The notes under the pieces were generated by a model that was not told the origin of the DNA, did not search any database, and was given only the letters and a program-made list of their open reading frames with translations. From positions 1 through 5,037 of the forward strand of contig DJWQ01000064.1 of the NCBI GenBank assembly GCA_002441045.1: 5,037 bases of DNA. The letters run 5' to 3'. The position numbers and the translations under genes were made by a program. The DNA is from Firmicutes bacterium UBA6226 (GTDB taxonomy: Bacteria > Bacillota_A > Clostridia > Peptostreptococcales > Acidaminobacteraceae). Numbering within the stretch: position 1 is the first letter of the stretch; each line of letters opens with the position of its first letter. This document shows positions 1-5,037 of the stretch, piece by piece.

Positions 1-54
1 TCTTGATTTTTCTTAGCAGGTTTTTCTGTTCCAAAAATCAAATACAAGTATATC

Positions 55-525
55 TTGATCGTATTAAACATCACCATGGGGCTAATACTTGGTAGCATCT
101 ATAAAGGTCTTGAAAATAAAGACTTCTATGGCTATGCCATCTATTTGGTATTACTTAGTTTTATCTATCTTGAGGACTATGTAGTGCATCGTTTTAACTT
201 TCGATATAATCTGTATGGCGCGGCTATGCTTGGGTTATTGGGTTTAATCGTTCTGTTAAACTTACCCAGCTTTACATATAATGATGCCGTGGAAAAGCTA
301 AGCGCGTATTTACCCGACACTTACTCAGTGGTGAGCTATGTAGAGATTAATACGCTGTATGATGAAGGTTTTGTGGAAAAGTCCAAAGTGATCAATAAAG
401 TTGATCTTTTTGACAAGGCCTATATCGTGTATGCGATAAATTCTGAATCAAATGAGATAAAAGCTTATAAGGTTTATGAAGGGACAGGGAAAATAGAACC
501 GGCGAATTTCGTTTATTTTCATTAA
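55..525 (+). CDS. Hypothetical three-helix membrane protein, 5' end uncertain
   Basis: I do not recognise this protein. Read from the TTG at 55 it has 156 residues. Three hydrophobic stretches are visible, at about residues 2-16, 25-44 and 52-70. They are followed by an 86-residue polar tail that is probably a small folded domain outside or along the membrane; near its end is the segment AYIVYAINSESNEIKAYKVY, which looks like two beta strands. The start is doubtful. Neither the TTG at 55 nor the ATG at 76 has a Shine-Dalgarno sequence in front. The frame stays open back to a TGA at 4-6, and those 16 extra codons read naturally (FFLAGFSVPKIKYKY) and lengthen the first helix. The real gene may therefore begin before the window and be joined by a frameshift near the T-run at 7-11. 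No terminator is seen after its TAA. The reading frame is convincing as coding; the function is unknown. Confidence 0.65.
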   Translation: MIVLNITMGLILGSIYKGLENKDFYGYAIYLVLLSFIYLEDYVVHRFNFRYNLYGAAMLGLLGLIVLLNLPSFTYNDAVEKLSAYLPDTYSVVSYVEINTLYDEGFVEKSKVINKVDLFDKAYIVYAINSESNEIKAYKVYEGTGKIEPANFVYFH

Positions 526-554
526 TTGTCATGCAGTCATAATTATGCCATATT
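526..554 (+). promoter_or_regulatory. Possible promoter of the SHOCT gene
   Basis: TTGTCA at 526-531 (five of six to the -35 consensus) is followed after 17 bases by CATATT at 549-554 (four of six to the -10 consensus). It lies 45 bases before the ATG of the SHOCT gene. It starts right after the stop codon of the preceding gene, and no terminator separates the two genes, so read-through from upstream is an alternative. A 10-bp perfect palindrome, CATAATTATG (538-547), lies in the spacer; it is short and AT-rich and may be chance. Confidence 0.35.
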
Positions 555-598
555 TGTAGCGCATACTGGTTTCAAGAAAAGCAAATGGAGGCGATATT

Positions 599-772
599 AT
601 GATGTTTTTACCTTTACTACTTATAGGTGGTGTCGTTTATTATATGTACGCACACAAAAATGGGAGTACGATCGTTACGAAGAATCCTGAAACGATATTG
701 AAGGAGCGCTTTGCGAGAGGCGAGATCGATGAAGCAACGTATTTGAGAATGCTTGAAACGCTGAAACATTAG
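599..772 (+). CDS. Small single-helix membrane protein with SHOCT domain
   Basis: This 57-residue protein is shorter than common ORF cut-offs. It starts at ATG 599 (a second ATG follows directly at 602), with GGAGG at 587-591 and a 7-base spacer. Residues 3-18 (FLPLLLIGGVVYYMYA) form one membrane helix. Residues 29-56 match the SHOCT (short C-terminal) domain: ETILKERFARGEIDEATYLR, with the typical L-x-x-R-[FY]-A-x-G-E-I-[DT]-x-x-x-[FY] spacing. SHOCT domains are known as a short C-terminal module found on many unrelated membrane or DNA-associated proteins and are thought to act in oligomerisation or protein contacts; the exact role here is unknown. Small helix-plus-SHOCT proteins of this kind are common in Bacillota. 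It stands alone, with its own ribosome binding site and a terminator after it, so it is probably a separate unit from the TetR operon. I am confident in the domain call and have no view on the partner. Confidence 0.88.
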   Translation: MMFLPLLLIGGVVYYMYAHKNGSTIVTKNPETILKERFARGEIDEATYLRMLETLKH

Positions 773-823
773 TTTAAATAGATGGATTCCCCCAAAATTC
801 ATAAGGTTTAGATTTCTTTTTTG

Positions 824-856
824 CCCCATAGGTTAATCCTACGGGGTTTTGTTTTT
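824..856 (+). terminator. Intrinsic terminator after the SHOCT gene
   Basis: CCCCATAGG (824-832) pairs with CCTACGGGG (838-846) around the 5-base loop TTAAT, with one A/C mismatch in the middle. It is followed directly by TTTTGTTTTT (847-856). It sits 51 bases after the SHOCT stop codon and just before the TetR promoter, so it should insulate the efflux operon from upstream transcription. On the other strand no T-tract follows the hairpin, so it is directional. Confidence 0.88.
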
Positions 857-884
857 GTGTGGGATAAATTTTAAACAAAAAGTG

Positions 885-913
885 TTGATAAGTTTTTTTT
901 ATGGGTATGATAT
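885..913 (+). promoter_or_regulatory. Promoter of the tetR-ABC operon
   Basis: TTGATA at 885-890 is a good -35 element. Two overlapping -10 readings exist: TATGAT at 906-911 (closer to consensus, 15-base spacer) and TGATAT at 908-913 (17-base spacer). The spacer carries a run of eight T. Either reading puts the transcription start inside the tandem operator that begins at 912, so a bound repressor would block polymerase. Confidence 0.7.
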
Positions 914-943
914 GACTAAGTGGTCATATGACTGAACGGTCAT
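912..943 (+). promoter_or_regulatory. Tandem palindromic operator, probable TetR binding site
   Basis: Two 16-bp units lie exactly end to end: ATGACTAAGTGGTCAT (912-927) and ATGACTGAACGGTCAT (928-943). They agree at 13 of 16 positions. Each is an inverted repeat with ATGAC/GTCAT arms and a 6-base centre. The junction forms a further perfect 10-bp palindrome, GTCATATGAC (923-932), so half-sites recur every 8 bases or so over 32 bp. Position is telling: the array starts at the -10 element and ends one base before the Shine-Dalgarno of the TetR gene. Palindromes of this TGAC...GTCA type are usual for TetR-family regulators, so autorepression of the whole operon is the likely role. The binding protein is inferred from position and not shown. 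Confidence 0.85.
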
Positions 944-956
944 AAAGGAGAAGCGT

Positions 957-1595
957 ATGCCAAAAGAGACTTTCTTCAACCTTCCCGAAGAAAAACGGGA
1001 TAAAATTTTAGACGTTGCGATGACTGAGTTTGAACACCTAGGATTTGACAATACTAGCATCAACCAAATCGTCGCAAAAGCAGGTATTTCAAAAGGTAGT
1101 TTTTATCAATACTTTGAAGACAAGAAGGATTTGTTTAAGCACATATTGTCACTGATCTTAGAAAAGAAGATGACATACATCACACCTGCTATGATGAACC
1201 CACTAAAACACAATTTTTTTACAGTGATACGCGATATGAATTTGTCTGGTCTTAGATTTGCTAAAGAAAATCCTAGATTTACAGCGATAGGCAGCTGGTT
1301 GCTCAAGGACTTTAAAAAGCCAATCTACAAGGAGTTTATATCAGAAAATCAAGGGCAAGCTCATGATGTGTATGTGATGCTTCTGAATAACGCCATAGAG
1401 CGTGGAGAAGTCAGGGCGGACATAGACGTAGACTTCACTGCAAGGATGATCTTCAAGCTCAGCTCTGAGTTGATCATCGACGAGATCAATCTCAACACCG
1501 ACAACTGGACAGATGATGTGATCGGTGTACTAGATAAATTCATGAAACTGATAGAAAATGCAATTGCAAATCCTAACTTCATAAAGGAGGCTTAA
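957..1595 (+). CDS. TetR/AcrR-family transcriptional repressor of the efflux operon
   Basis: This 212-residue DNA-binding protein has the normal length for the family. The N-terminal TetR domain is clear: helix 1 around residues 11-28 (KRDKILDVAMTEFEHLGF), then the helix-turn-helix at about 33-53, beginning TSINQIVAKAGISK and ending in the hallmark GSFYQYF, followed by the usual DKKDLF. The C-terminal half (about 65-212) is helical and divergent, as expected for the ligand-binding and dimerisation part, and does not reveal the ligand. The ATG at 957 is chosen because AAGGAG (945-950) sits 6 bases before it. A tandem operator lies just upstream, which suggests that it represses its own gene and the four transporter genes behind it. 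Its stop codon is one base before the ATG of the ATPase gene, and the ATPase ribosome binding site lies inside its last codons, so translation is probably coupled. Family call is firm; the inducer is unknown. Confidence 0.95.
   Translation: MPKETFFNLPEEKRDKILDVAMTEFEHLGFDNTSINQIVAKAGISKGSFYQYFEDKKDLFKHILSLILEKKMTYITPAMMNPLKHNFFTVIRDMNLSGLRFAKENPRFTAIGSWLLKDFKKPIYKEFISENQGQAHDVYVMLLNNAIERGEVRADIDVDFTARMIFKLSSELIIDEINLNTDNWTDDVIGVLDKFMKLIENAIANPNFIKEA
1583..1590 (+). promoter_or_regulatory. Ribosome binding site of the ATPase gene, inside tetR
   Basis: AAAGGAGG (1583-1590) is a near-perfect Shine-Dalgarno placed 6 bases before ATG 1597. It lies within the last codons of the TetR gene. Its strength suggests the ATPase can be translated at a higher rate than the repressor from the same message. 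Confidence 0.85.
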
Positions 1596-1596
1596 A

Positions 1597-2451
1597 ATGA
1601 TATCCGTTAAAAATCTGTATCACTCGTATACCAACGATGACGTGTTTGCGGTTTCAGATGTGAATTTTGAGATTACTAAAGGAGAGGTATTTGGCTTCTT
1701 AGGTCCTTCCGGTGCTGGTAAATCAACCACACAAGGGGTGTTGACTGGACTTTTACCACTCCAAAAAGGCGAAGTTATGGTGGCGGGCTATGACATGAAA
1801 AAAAGAAAAAGAGAGATGTTCAATAAGATTGGCGTTTCCTTTGAACAGTCCAATGTCTATAACAAGCTGACCGCAATTGAAAACCTAGAGTTTTATAAGA
1901 AGCTGTTCGATGTGCCGACGATGGACCCAATGGTTCTACTTCAAATGGTTGGACTAGATGAAGTGGCTAATAAAAAGGCAGGGACATTTTCAAAAGGGAT
2001 GAAGCATCGTCTTACTTTTATCAGAAGCATGCTCAATCATCCTGAGCTATGGTTCTTAGATGAGCCGACTACAGGACTTGACCCTGCGATATCGAGACAA
2101 ATTATTGACATCGTAAAGCAAAAAAAGGCTGAAGGGACAACGGTCTTTTTAACCACTCATAACATGCAAGTGGCGGATGAGCTTTGCGATCGGATTGCCT
2201 TTATCATCGACGGCGAAATCAAACTCATCGATTCACCTAGAAATCTGAAGTTACAGTTTGGCGAAAAGCTCGTTATCGTTGAGCACATCCTCGATGGTAA
2301 GACGAAACGGGAACAGTTTTCTCTTCTCAATCACGAGGATTTGGCTAAGCTAAATGTCATCATGCAGACAGGTAAGGTCGAGATGATGCACACGAAAGAG
2401 GCAACACTTGAAGAAATCTTTATCAAGGTAACAGGGAGGGGGCTTGAGTAA
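1597..2451 (+). CDS. ABC transporter ATP-binding protein, drug-export type
   Basis: This 284-residue cytoplasmic ATPase would energise the two permeases encoded next. All motifs are intact: Walker A GPSGAGKST at residues 36-44, Q-loop glutamine at 84 (SFEQSNVYNKLTAIENL), signature FSKGMKHRL at 131-139, Walker B LWFLDEP at 151-157 with catalytic Glu156, D-loop TGLDP at 160-163, and switch His188 in TTHNM. The SKGM form of the signature is common in exporters that work with ABC-2 permeases. Residues from about 215 form the C-terminal extension ending in ATLEEIFIKVTGRGLE, a tail usual in this export subfamily (the DrrA / fluoroquinolone-export ATPase type). Start ATG 1597 is supported by AAAGGAGG 6 bases upstream. 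The gene is one base from tetR and one base from the next permease ATG, so it is a core operon member. Substrate cannot be deduced; a toxic compound or antibiotic is the usual cargo for TetR-linked systems. Confidence 0.96.
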   Translation: MISVKNLYHSYTNDDVFAVSDVNFEITKGEVFGFLGPSGAGKSTTQGVLTGLLPLQKGEVMVAGYDMKKRKREMFNKIGVSFEQSNVYNKLTAIENLEFYKKLFDVPTMDPMVLLQMVGLDEVANKKAGTFSKGMKHRLTFIRSMLNHPELWFLDEPTTGLDPAISRQIIDIVKQKKAEGTTVFLTTHNMQVADELCDRIAFIIDGEIKLIDSPRNLKLQFGEKLVIVEHILDGKTKREQFSLLNHEDLAKLNVIMQTGKVEMMHTKEATLEEIFIKVTGRGLE

Positions 2452-2452
2452 T

Positions 2453-3490
2453 ATGCAAAAACTCTGGACGACCTTTATCAAAGATATAAAGCTTTCTTAT
2501 CAGGGCATTTATTTCTATATGGAAATCGGTATGGCGGTGGTGTTTATCCTAGTGATGCTGTTTGCTGTACCTGAGAATTTTGATCGGACGCAGACCTTTT
2601 ATGCCTTTGTTGAAATCGATTCAATCAAGGGGCAGTTGACAGAGACCGTATTCGACAGCGATGGATATCACCTAGAGCTGTTTGACAGTCGAGAGGCACT
2701 GGAAGAGGCACTTTCAGAAAATCGATCTGCTGTAGGAGCACATATCTATATGGATGGTGATCAGCCAGTGATCGACTTGGTACTTCAAGGTCATGAAAGT
2801 GAGAGTATGAAAGCCTTTCTAAAATCTACTTTAGAAGGGGAGTTTATGGCTGAAATGCCAAACTATGTGGATAAAACCACAGTGGTTTCACTAGAAGCAA
2901 CCCCTGTTAGACTATCGGATCGCGCCAATATTTTACCGATGTATCTGGTGTTAAACGTCGCCTTTATGGGACTTTTCATCATAGCCGCATATGTGTTCTT
3001 GGATAAAGAGGAAGGTGTCATCAAGGCCTTTGCAGTAACGCCTGTAAAAGTATGGCACTATCTAGTGAGTAAAATTATGATCATGGCTTTAATGGGTGTT
3101 CTGATCTCAGTGATCGTCGTGATTGCGCTGATGGGTTTAAAAGTTAACTATGCACTGATGATACTGACGATTTTGGTTTTTAATGTTTTTGGCTCTATAT
3201 TGGGACTTCTTATTACGAGCTTTTTCGACAGTATGACTAAGGCGATGGGGGCATTGTTCTTTTCGATCTTTGTCTTGATGTTCGGTGGTTTCTCATACTT
3301 TTTGCCGTCGTTTTCACCAATATGGATCAAATTTTTACCATCTTACCCGATGATTTTTAGCTTTAGAGAGCTTCTTATGGAAAACGGTGATTTAGGTTAC
3401 TTGTTTACCAATCTAGCAATCTTCACAGGACTCAGTGTGATTTTGTTTGTCTATACGAACTTTAGATTTAAGAAAACCTTAACGGTCTAG
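2453..3490 (+). CDS. ABC-2 type transporter permease, first subunit
   Basis: This 345-residue membrane subunit has the plan of ABC-2 exporter permeases with a large outward loop. Helix 1 is at about residues 19-39, a polar outward domain at about 40-160, then five helices near 162-182, 208-228, 234-256, 264-284 and 316-334. After helix 2 comes DKEEGVIKAFAVTPVKVWHY (184-203), the conserved cytoplasmic segment of this family that contacts the ATPase (E-x-G-x-x-x-x-x-x-V-T-P pattern). The loop before the last helix contains LPSYPMIFSFRELL. The start is ambiguous. ATG 2453 lies one base after the ATPase stop, but the G-rich Shine-Dalgarno (GGGAGGGGG, 2434-2442) ends 10 bases before it. TTG 2444 would overlap the ATPase by 8 bases and add three residues, and lies almost against the G-run. 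I prefer ATG. It probably pairs with the next gene as a heterodimer, since the two share layout and a similar outward domain. Confidence 0.93.
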   Translation: MQKLWTTFIKDIKLSYQGIYFYMEIGMAVVFILVMLFAVPENFDRTQTFYAFVEIDSIKGQLTETVFDSDGYHLELFDSREALEEALSENRSAVGAHIYMDGDQPVIDLVLQGHESESMKAFLKSTLEGEFMAEMPNYVDKTTVVSLEATPVRLSDRANILPMYLVLNVAFMGLFIIAAYVFLDKEEGVIKAFAVTPVKVWHYLVSKIMIMALMGVLISVIVVIALMGLKVNYALMILTILVFNVFGSILGLLITSFFDSMTKAMGALFFSIFVLMFGGFSYFLPSFSPIWIKFLPSYPMIFSFRELLMENGDLGYLFTNLAIFTGLSVILFVYTNFRFKKTLTV

Positions 3491-3494
3491 GAGG
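3489..3494 (+). promoter_or_regulatory. Ribosome binding site overlapping the permease 1 stop codon
   Basis: A perfect AGGAGG whose first two bases are the last two of the TAG stop codon of the first permease. It decides between two adjacent ATG codons: 3498 is only 3 bases away, while 3501 is 6 bases away, the same spacing as in the TetR and ATPase genes. The overlap implies translational coupling of the two permeases, which suits an equal ratio of subunits. Confidence 0.75.
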
Positions 3495-3500
3495 TGCATG

Positions 3501-4499
3501 ATGAAAAAAATACTTGCAATTATAGGCCGAGATATTAAAAGTGGTACGAGAGATTGGCTGATTATCTATCTGAGCTTGGCGTCAATTCTCATCGCTTTAA
3601 TTTTAAAGGCGTTAATTCCATCGGTAAGTAATTCCTCGCTGAATCTCGTCGTAACTGAAGACACATCACCTGTTTTTGTCCAGTATCTAGAAGGTAAGGC
3701 GCAGGTGAGTCTGGTTTCAGATCAAGCAGCACTGGAAGAAAGAGTTTTGAGAATCGATGATGTACTCGGCGTCGTTGAAACCGGTGGCACATACAGCATT
3801 ATCAAGCAAGGTAATGAAGCTTATCAAATGGAGGAGCCACTGAGATATATCTTGAATGCATATGATTCTCAAGACGTTAAATTGCCTATAAAAATTATGT
3901 TCTCAGATATTGGATGGCGCATGTCACCGATTAAACTTGAAGGCGGGGCATTGCTCATCATCTTTACGACTGTCTTTGGCGGTATGCTGATTCTATTGAA
4001 CCTAGTAGAGGAAAAGATGAGTAACACTTTAAGTGCCATAAATGTAACGCCAATTAGTCGATCGCAATTTATCTTCGGGAAGGGCATACTCGGTTTTTCT
4101 ATTCCGATCATCGGTGGTATATCTGCAGCTCTAATCTTGGGCTTTACGGGCATCAACATAGCGATGTTTATCGTAACGGTGGTTGCTTTAGCCTTTATCA
4201 GCATCATCATTGGTTTTAGCATCGGCGTGATGAACAGTGAGCCAATCTCCGCCATTGCCAGCATGAAAATGGTGTTTTTTCCAGTTCTTGCATCGGTGTT
4301 TGGAGCGATGTTCTTACCTGAAAAATGGTTAGTAATCCTTTACTGGTCACCTTATTACTGGGCATATCAAAGTATCCATGGCATCTTACTTCAAGAATCG
4401 ACATGGCATATGGTTTTAGTGAATGCGGGCATCATAATTGGCCTAACTGGACTCGTCTTTTTAGCACTTAGAAAGCGAATCCAGCATGGTCTTAAGTAA
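3501..4499 (+). CDS. ABC-2 type transporter permease, second subunit
   Basis: This 332-residue permease (333 if read from ATG 3498) has the same architecture as its upstream neighbour. Helix 1 is at about residues 19-39, an outward domain at about 41-146, then helices near 149-169, 196-215, 220-242, 256-272 and 304-323. After helix 2 it has VEEKMSNTLSAINVTPISRS (169-188), the same E-E-x ... V-T-P cytoplasmic coupling segment as in the first permease. The short loop LYWSPYYWAYQ (280-290) corresponds to LPSYPMIFSF there. The two proteins are clearly diverged, so a heterodimer with the shared ATPase is expected rather than two homodimers. I chose ATG 3501 by Shine-Dalgarno spacing. Systems with one ATPase followed by two permeases behind a TetR gene are known for drug and fluoroquinolone export; that comparison concerns layout only and does not identify the cargo. 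Confidence 0.93.
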   Translation: MKKILAIIGRDIKSGTRDWLIIYLSLASILIALILKALIPSVSNSSLNLVVTEDTSPVFVQYLEGKAQVSLVSDQAALEERVLRIDDVLGVVETGGTYSIIKQGNEAYQMEEPLRYILNAYDSQDVKLPIKIMFSDIGWRMSPIKLEGGALLIIFTTVFGGMLILLNLVEEKMSNTLSAINVTPISRSQFIFGKGILGFSIPIIGGISAALILGFTGINIAMFIVTVVALAFISIIIGFSIGVMNSEPISAIASMKMVFFPVLASVFGAMFLPEKWLVILYWSPYYWAYQSIHGILLQESTWHMVLVNAGIIIGLTGLVFLALRKRIQHGLK

Positions 4500-4535
4500 A
4501 GTTGAGCGAATGAGAAGTTTGAATAGGAGGTAAGT

Positions 4536-4742
4536 ATGAACGGACTTGCATTGTTGGGTATTCTTTTGATACTGTATGCAGCAGCTGTGGTTTTAATTGC
4601 AATAAAGAAGCCTGAAAAGATTTGGAATATGGCGAAAATTCGTATGTTCATTAAAATTTTAGGGGAAAGCGGTACGGTTATTTTCTTCTACGTATTTGCA
4701 GCGATCTGCTTTGGTGTTGGCATTTGGCTGGTTATAAAATAA
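4536..4742 (+). CDS. Small two-helix membrane protein, last gene of the efflux operon
   Basis: This 68-residue protein has no function I can name. Helix 1 spans about residues 3-23 and helix 2 about 47-67. Between them is a basic loop, KKPEKIWNMAKIRMFIKILG (24-43), that by the positive-inside rule should face the cytoplasm, so both ends should be outside. A single cysteine (58) lies in helix 2. The start is well supported: AGGAGG at 4525-4530 is 5 bases before ATG 4536. It follows the second permease by 36 bases with no terminator or promoter that I can see between them, and the long hairpin comes 36 bases after its stop, so it should be part of the same transcript. An accessory or stabilising subunit of the transporter is the natural guess, based on position alone. 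The strong ribosome binding site, intact frame and amphipathic loop argue against a chance ORF. Confidence 0.85.
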   Translation: MNGLALLGILLILYAAAVVLIAIKKPEKIWNMAKIRMFIKILGESGTVIFFYVFAAICFGVGIWLVIK

Positions 4743-4777
4743 AATGTCAATGACAAAAGATAAGACTTGAAAAATTG

Positions 4778-4839
4778 CCCTCTTAATTGTGATAAATTAG
4801 CAGTATCGCGTTAATTTGTTATCAGTTAAGGGGGTTTTT
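4778..4839 (+). terminator. Long hairpin terminator at the end of the operon
   Basis: The left arm (4778-4799, starting CCCTCTTAATTG) pairs with the right arm (4812-4834, ending GTTAAGGGGG) over 22 base pairs with one bulged T at 4822 and a 12-base loop (4800-4811). TTTTT (4835-4839) follows. Four of the pairs are G-U in the RNA, so the two arms match better as RNA than as a DNA palindrome, which argues for a transcript structure. A run of five A at 4770-4774 precedes it, so it may also weakly stop transcription from the other strand. The stem is longer than needed for a simple terminator. Confidence 0.82.
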
Positions 4840-4865
4840 ACAGAAAAGAGAATTAAGCGTATATT
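4837..4865 (+). promoter_or_regulatory. Promoter of the B3/B4-domain gene
   Basis: TTTACA (4837-4842) and TATATT (4860-4865) are each five of six to the sigma-A consensus, with an ideal 17-base spacer. The -35 element shares its first three bases with the T-tract of the preceding terminator. A start near 4872 would leave a leader of about 30 bases, just enough for the ribosome binding site. Confidence 0.65.
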
Positions 4866-4901
4866 GATATGGAGTAATCCGTTAGATTGGGGAGGAAAAG
4901 A

Positions 4902-5037
4902 ATGAAGCAGTTTATAATAGAAGAACCGTTTTGGGAAGTTTTTCCCAGTGCAAAAATAGGCATACTCATCTTTAAAGGAATCGATAATAAAATAGACAGT
5001 AAGAAAGATTACGATCAAGTATATGGACAACTGCTCT
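4902..5037 (+). CDS. B3/B4 tRNA-binding-domain protein, 5' part only
   Basis: Only the first 45 codons lie in the window and the frame is open at the edge. ATG 4902 is preceded by GGGAGG (4890-4895) with a 6-base spacer. The visible protein begins MKQFIIEEPFWEVFPSAKIG and continues ILIFKGIDNKI, ending YDQVYGQLL. This fits the N-terminus of stand-alone proteins with the B3/B4 domain of phenylalanyl-tRNA synthetase beta chain (COG3382 type): a short strand, then FWE-x-FP-x-AKIG and a hydrophobic strand with a G-[IL]-x-N turn. Such proteins are about 220-240 residues and are thought to bind or edit mischarged tRNA, though their role is poorly established. It has its own promoter after the operon terminator, so it is probably not part of the efflux operon. 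The identification rests on a short N-terminal match from memory. Confidence 0.75.
   Translation, partial: MKQFIIEEPFWEVFPSAKIGILIFKGIDNKIDSKKDYDQVYGQLL

Noticed and set aside
617..829. Minus-strand ORF of 70 codons across the SHOCT gene
   Set aside because: It is antisense to a clear SHOCT coding sequence, runs into the terminator, and has no convincing ribosome binding site or recognisable protein features.
912..935. Short ORF ATG ACT AAG TGG ... TGA inside the operator
   Set aside because: Seven codons only, no ribosome binding site, and the bases are explained by the operator repeats.
1712..2013. ABC signature FSKGMKHRL instead of LSGGQ, as a possible defective ATPase
   Set aside because: The SKGM-type signature is ordinary among ATPases paired with ABC-2 permeases, and Walker A, Walker B, Q-loop and switch His are all intact.
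3869..4264. Minus-strand ORF of 131 codons opposite the second permease
   Set aside because: It mirrors a well-supported ABC-2 permease. Its hydrophobic and Met/Ile-rich composition is what the reverse complement of membrane-helix codons gives.
4391..4651. Minus-strand ORF of 86 codons across the end of permease 2 and the small membrane gene
   Set aside because: It is antisense to two genes with good ribosome binding sites and has no independent support.
4778..4901. T-box or other tRNA-sensing riboswitch ahead of the B3/B4-domain gene
   Set aside because: There is no T-box consensus (the AGGGTGG-N-ACCGCG type), and the likely promoter lies after the hairpin, so the structure would not be in the leader of that gene.
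4797..5030. Minus-strand ORF of 77 codons across the B3/B4 gene start
   Set aside because: It overlaps the hairpin, promoter and start of a recognisable B3/B4-domain gene on the other strand.

Overview
The window looks like part of a low-GC Gram-positive (Bacillota, probably clostridial) chromosome. The base composition is AT-rich, Shine-Dalgarno sequences are strong (AGGAGG-type) before nearly every gene, all convincing genes lie on the + strand, and terminators are hairpins followed by T-tracts. This placement is inference from style; there is no rRNA or marker gene to fix a genus.

Layout. (1) About 1-525: the end, or most, of an unrecognised three-helix membrane protein whose 5' end is unclear. 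(2) 599-772: a 57-residue protein made of one membrane helix plus a SHOCT domain, with its own ribosome binding site, followed by a clear intrinsic terminator at 824-856. (3) 885-943: a promoter whose -10 end abuts two back-to-back 16-bp palindromic operators. (4) 957-4742: a five-gene operon made of a TetR-family repressor, an ABC ATPase, two ABC-2 type permeases and a 68-residue two-helix membrane protein. The first four genes are separated by 1 to 10 bases, and the fifth follows after 36 bases. (5) 4778-4839: a long hairpin and T-tract that should end the operon. A good sigma-A type promoter (4837-4865) overlaps its T-tract. (6) 4902-end: the first 45 codons of a B3/B4 (tRNA-synthetase-like) domain protein, cut by the window edge.

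How the genes work together. The central operon has the usual form of a self-repressed exporter of the drug/toxic-compound efflux type. TetR should bind the tandem operators just downstream of its own -10 element, shutting off itself and the transporter until a ligand releases it. The ATPase would energise a heterodimer of the two permeases. The permeases share the plan of one N-terminal helix, an outward domain of about 105-120 residues and a C-terminal membrane bundle, and their outward domains appear related to each other. The substrate cannot be read from the sequence. The small membrane protein is the least understood member and may be an accessory subunit.

I see no CRISPR array, insertion sequence, tRNA, phage gene or obvious new defence system. 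The most useful points for a second look are the tandem operator, the small SHOCT and two-helix proteins, the paired outward domains, the 22-bp hairpin with an overlapping promoter, and the possibly broken 5' end of the first gene.
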